A stretch of DNA of 64,000 bases from Anseranas semipalmata (taxonomy: Eukaryota; Chordata; Aves; Anseriformes; Anseranatidae). The notes beneath the pieces were generated by a model. It saw only the letters and a list, made by a program, of their open reading frames with translations, did not search any database and was not told the DNA's origin. The DNA lies in NCBI GenBank assembly GCA_013399115.1, contig VXAA01003157.1, positions 372,186 to 436,185 on the forward strand, written 5' to 3'. The translations under genes and the position numbers were made by a program. Of the stretch, positions 61,001 through 64,000 are shown piece by piece (the first letter of the stretch is position 1; each line of letters starts with the position of its first letter).

Positions 61001-62668
61001 TGTATATTATTAAAGCCAGCTCTGTGTTTTCTAATACAAACGTATAGGAGAAAGACCTACTGGAAAGAGCTGGCCAAAGAAAGATCATCTCTCCCCATGG
61101 AAATATCAGCATTACTTGGGTAATGAGGTAGCTAATTTCTCTCAATGTAATGACAGTGCAATTGACCTCAAATTTTCAGTTGGCATTCTGAAGGCAATGA
61201 GAGCCAGGCCTTTAACTCTAAACTTAAGTCCCTAGATTATTCCACGTGGCATACCACGAGTGTGTCAAACCTCCAGTCATGCCAGTTAGGTTCATGTAGC
61301 TCAGCGTCATAAAGCTCCTTGTAGGACAGGGCATGATTATTCAAAAGGTATGTAATTAATTAGCCTTTACACTCAGTGAGCATTAGTACCACCTTTCATA
61401 CAAGGCTGCACCAATTGTTCTAGCTGGTCTGAAAACTGCTGATATAATGCAATTTCATTTTGTCTTATGATCAGGATTTCAACTGGTATTTTGGCTTATG
61501 TTGAACTTCAGATTTTTTGGACTCTTGGAGATTCACTTGCTTTTTTTATAGGAAGGCAGATTTAGTTCATAACGGTATGTTCCTATTAAAAAGCTAGGGG
61601 CAGTAGTAAGGTCACTACATGCGAGTTATTTGTCTTGGCAATGTAGAAAATGAAGATTATATCCTTAGCCCAAGGTGTGGAAGGCTCTTGGTCAAACCTG
61701 TGACCTGCTGAAGTCAGGCCTCTGATACTTCTTATTTAGTTTTCTGTAACAAACTACTTGTGAGAAGATATTTACAAATTTATTAGTTTACTGTCTAAAC
61801 AAGTCTGAATTAAAACAAGATTAATATGAAATGTTAATGTAAACACATATTAATATTAATCTGTGAGTAGTCAGTTTTCTGCTTATTGTGTTTCTTTTTT
61901 TCCTGGTGTGTACATTAGGTGAGAAGAAATCTGTGTTCACAGAATAGTTTGTATTAATCATTGTTTACTTTGCTGTCCCACAAAATGCAATGTGAATGAC
62001 TGGAAGGTTGGCTCAGGAAGCGTGCTGATGTTTAGAGCATGTATTTTAGGAATCAGAGTTTCATTAGAAACTAGATTTATATAGCTATCATTTGAATCTT
62101 ATTCAGTAAAAAGGGATAATAGTGCAAACTCTAGATGAATACAAGGTCCTTACTATTTCTATAAAGCAGCAGTGTGCTAGGTATCACAGACTTGATTCAG
62201 AACTCACTGAAGTTAATGGGAATCTTTCTATTGCCATTAGTGGGCTCTCTGACAGTCCTTATACAAATAGATGTATTGACTGATGCAGCTAATATATATA
62301 TATATATGGAATAACAAAAAAGGATATTCCATCACTGGAACATACTGCTGACTTTAGAAATGAATGTATGCTTCAGTCTTTAAATGTTTTTTTTTAGAAA
62401 GGTAAATGGTTGTTTAATTGTGGCATGACAGCATGGTGTGTGTTCATAATCTCAAGGAAGTGCTCTGGCCTTGCAGAATGCAATGCAGATGAATCCCAGG
62501 GGATAACTGGTTTTAGGGAAAACAAAATAGTATAAAATGTTAAATTGAGTAAAACAAAGCAACCTTTGTGAGCTTATGTTGACCCTAAATTGTTAGTCAC
62601 AAAAGCTGGGCTTCCTTAAGGGGGGGAGAAAAAAGGATGTGATTTAAAAAGAAATCTTTTTCTTTCAG
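58031..62668. other. non-coding stretch right of the CpG island, possible intron
   Basis: AT-rich DNA with no supported exon. Clusters of AATAAA-like signals occur near 58626-58633, 58712-58728 and 60882-60887. The longest frames (59152-59514 minus, 120 codons; 60384-60737 plus, 117 codons) have no known domain. A TA tract lies near 62290-62306. If the gene runs rightward, this is likely its first intron. Confidence 0.4.
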
Positions 62669-62776
62669 AGATCTGAAGCAGTTTATGACCGTTTGATCTG
62701 TGATCTTAGAAAACATGTCCTTTGGAACACAGTAAACTTCCTTACAAAGAAGGAACAATATAAATGCAATAACTGA
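62669..62776 (+). CDS. candidate exon of an unidentified gene
   Basis: Seen: a strong acceptor (pyrimidine-rich CTTTTTCTTTCAG, AG at 62667-62668) is followed by an open frame from 62669 of 35 codons and a TGA at 62774-62776. The peptide includes SEAVYDRLICDLRKHV and then a Lys-rich end; its composition (charged, helix-forming, few low-complexity residues) looks more protein-like than the surrounding frames. A weaker donor (ACA|GTAAAC) at 62732 would make a 63-base, phase-0 internal exon. Context: it lies about 5 kb right of the CpG island, as expected for exon 2 or a short terminal exon. I do not recognise the protein. Chance occurrence is quite possible. Confidence 0.28.
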   Translation, partial: RSEAVYDRLICDLRKHVLWNTVNFLTKKEQYKCNN

Positions 62777-64000
62777 AGGCTGGATTCTGATACCTTATGT
62801 GAAAAGTAGTGCTTCACTCTTTAAATGGTGCTCTCTGAATCAGTGGAGCCTCTTAAGGTGCCGTTCAGTGCGGGTAGCAGAGTTTAGTGCCAGCCGTTCA
62901 AGAGAAGGTCAAAGGCATTTTCTGAGACTGAGGCTTATCGGGGTAGCCATGGCCTTAGCAACACTCCAGTGTGCACTGGTTTTTGGCAGCGTGAATGTTT
63001 TACTTGGAAGGAGAATAGTGGTTTTATTTGTTGTGGGAATTCTTTTAGTAAGTTTATTTCATTCTCTAGCTCTCCTTGGTGTGTTAATTTGGGGAACACC
63101 TACTGTAATCGTCCATTTCTCTTCCTTTGTGCCTCAAAATAGATATTTTTAAGCTTAAGAAACTTAGAAATTGATATTAGCAGCTGGTACCAAGAAAAGA
63201 AGGAATAGATGGATAGCTGAATAGAAAATCTAAATGAACTGTTAACTTCCCAAGCATTTAATACCTGCATAATGTGTGGAATAGTGGCCATCTGTAACCA
63301 GGAGGTGGCATGATTGGGCTCCACATGCCAAAATAGAGCCTCGGATCCCAGCACCTCCTGGGAAAGGGCCAGTCTGGCCCATCAGATGTATCCTGTTCTT
63401 GTGCACTGGATGCGCGCTTTTCTTGTTTCAGCAATGTGCAGACGATATATACTGGCGACCAGATCTGCTATAACAGCCTTTTCTGCCTACAAAATCTGAT
63501 AGGATCAGTAGTGACCAAGGCATAAGATTCCTAAGAGAGGCTAAAACATGTACATAAAAAGTAATACCTCTACCTAGCTCACCAAGTAATGCAGGAAGAG
63601 TAAAACAGCTCCTTCATGATATCTGACGAGAGACAGGTTTGGGGCTCAAAGTACGAGATGTGTTGGGTCTTATTTCAGAAGCATAAGTGTTGCTGTTGTT
63701 GGGTGCTTCCTGTCCATTCCCTAGTAAAGGAGGAGCACATCGCGCTTTCCTGTGCCCAGCAGCTGTACCTCGGGCTGGAGGTACTGCTCTGACGAAGCAA
63801 TGTTCTCTTGACGTGCAGGGTCACTGCAGTTGTCCTGCATTTCAGTTCAGGGTGAGTGTGCCTTTTTAAGAACAAGCAATTTTTAACCGTTTCAATTCAA
63901 AGCTCTTTTCTTCAACAAGCTACTGAATTTGAAGAAAAATTCAATGTCCTCACAGATGACTTCAGTATATACATTTCTCTTAAATACAGTTGAGAAAATA
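62777..64000. other. non-coding or intronic stretch
   Basis: A plus-strand frame at 62799-63152 (117 codons) has a hydrophobic centre but arises from T-rich DNA and has no family match that I can name. A GC-richer segment at 63690-63850 contains acceptor- and donor-like strings (TTTCAG, GGTGAGTG), without a convincing exon between them. Confidence 0.35.

Noticed and set aside
62799..63152. 117-codon plus-strand frame with a hydrophobic segment that resembles a membrane protein
   Set aside because: T-rich DNA gives hydrophobic residues by composition; there is no known domain or supporting splice structure.

Overview
This 64-kb window looks like bird nuclear DNA. It is AT-rich and carries truncated CR1 LINE 3' ends, including the typical CR1 tail of short TTCTATGATTCTGTGAT-like repeats. 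It also holds several solo LTRs of the avian ERVL type with 5-bp target-site duplications, plus many short microsatellites. No SINEs were recognised. The LTR families are ones I know mainly from non-galliform birds; that placement is recall, not a search result. I see no bacterial, plasmid or phage signal.

From 1 to about 56,000 the window is gene-poor and probably an intergenic desert or a long intron. It holds CR1 pieces (1-328, 400-568, 3076-3622), a GC/CpG-rich patch just after a possible small first coding exon (4999-5345), and an AAGGG microsatellite (5571-5632). Further along are a long pure GAA tract (18271-18351), an ERVL solo LTR (19377-19917), a probable second LTR type (about 20072-20540), a quasi-palindrome (21189-21340) and a related LTR (28964-29554). 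Another LTR family follows on the minus strand (32450-33209) and the plus strand (39592-40169), with a remnant at 53311-53400. There is also a GC-rich but CpG-poor block (about 35800-36200) and a cluster of A/T-rich microsatellites from 46600 to 55700.

The only strong gene-related signal is a CpG island from about 56055 to 58030. It is split by a 752-base assembly gap (57014-57765) and contains a CA/CACG-rich minisatellite. This is probably the promoter and first exon of a gene whose body lies in or beyond the window; direction is unproven. About 5 kb downstream on the plus strand, 62669-62776 has a good splice acceptor and a 35-codon open frame, so it may be an exon. I do not recognise the gene.

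No complete protein-coding gene, tRNA, rRNA or CRISPR array is supported. Nearly all open frames here are 60-130 codons, look like chance, and lie in unique AT-rich DNA or repeats. I did not find a new biological system. The most useful leads are the quasi-palindrome, the two candidate exons, the mosaic LTR pair, the YY1-like site in one LTR, and the incomplete CpG-island promoter.
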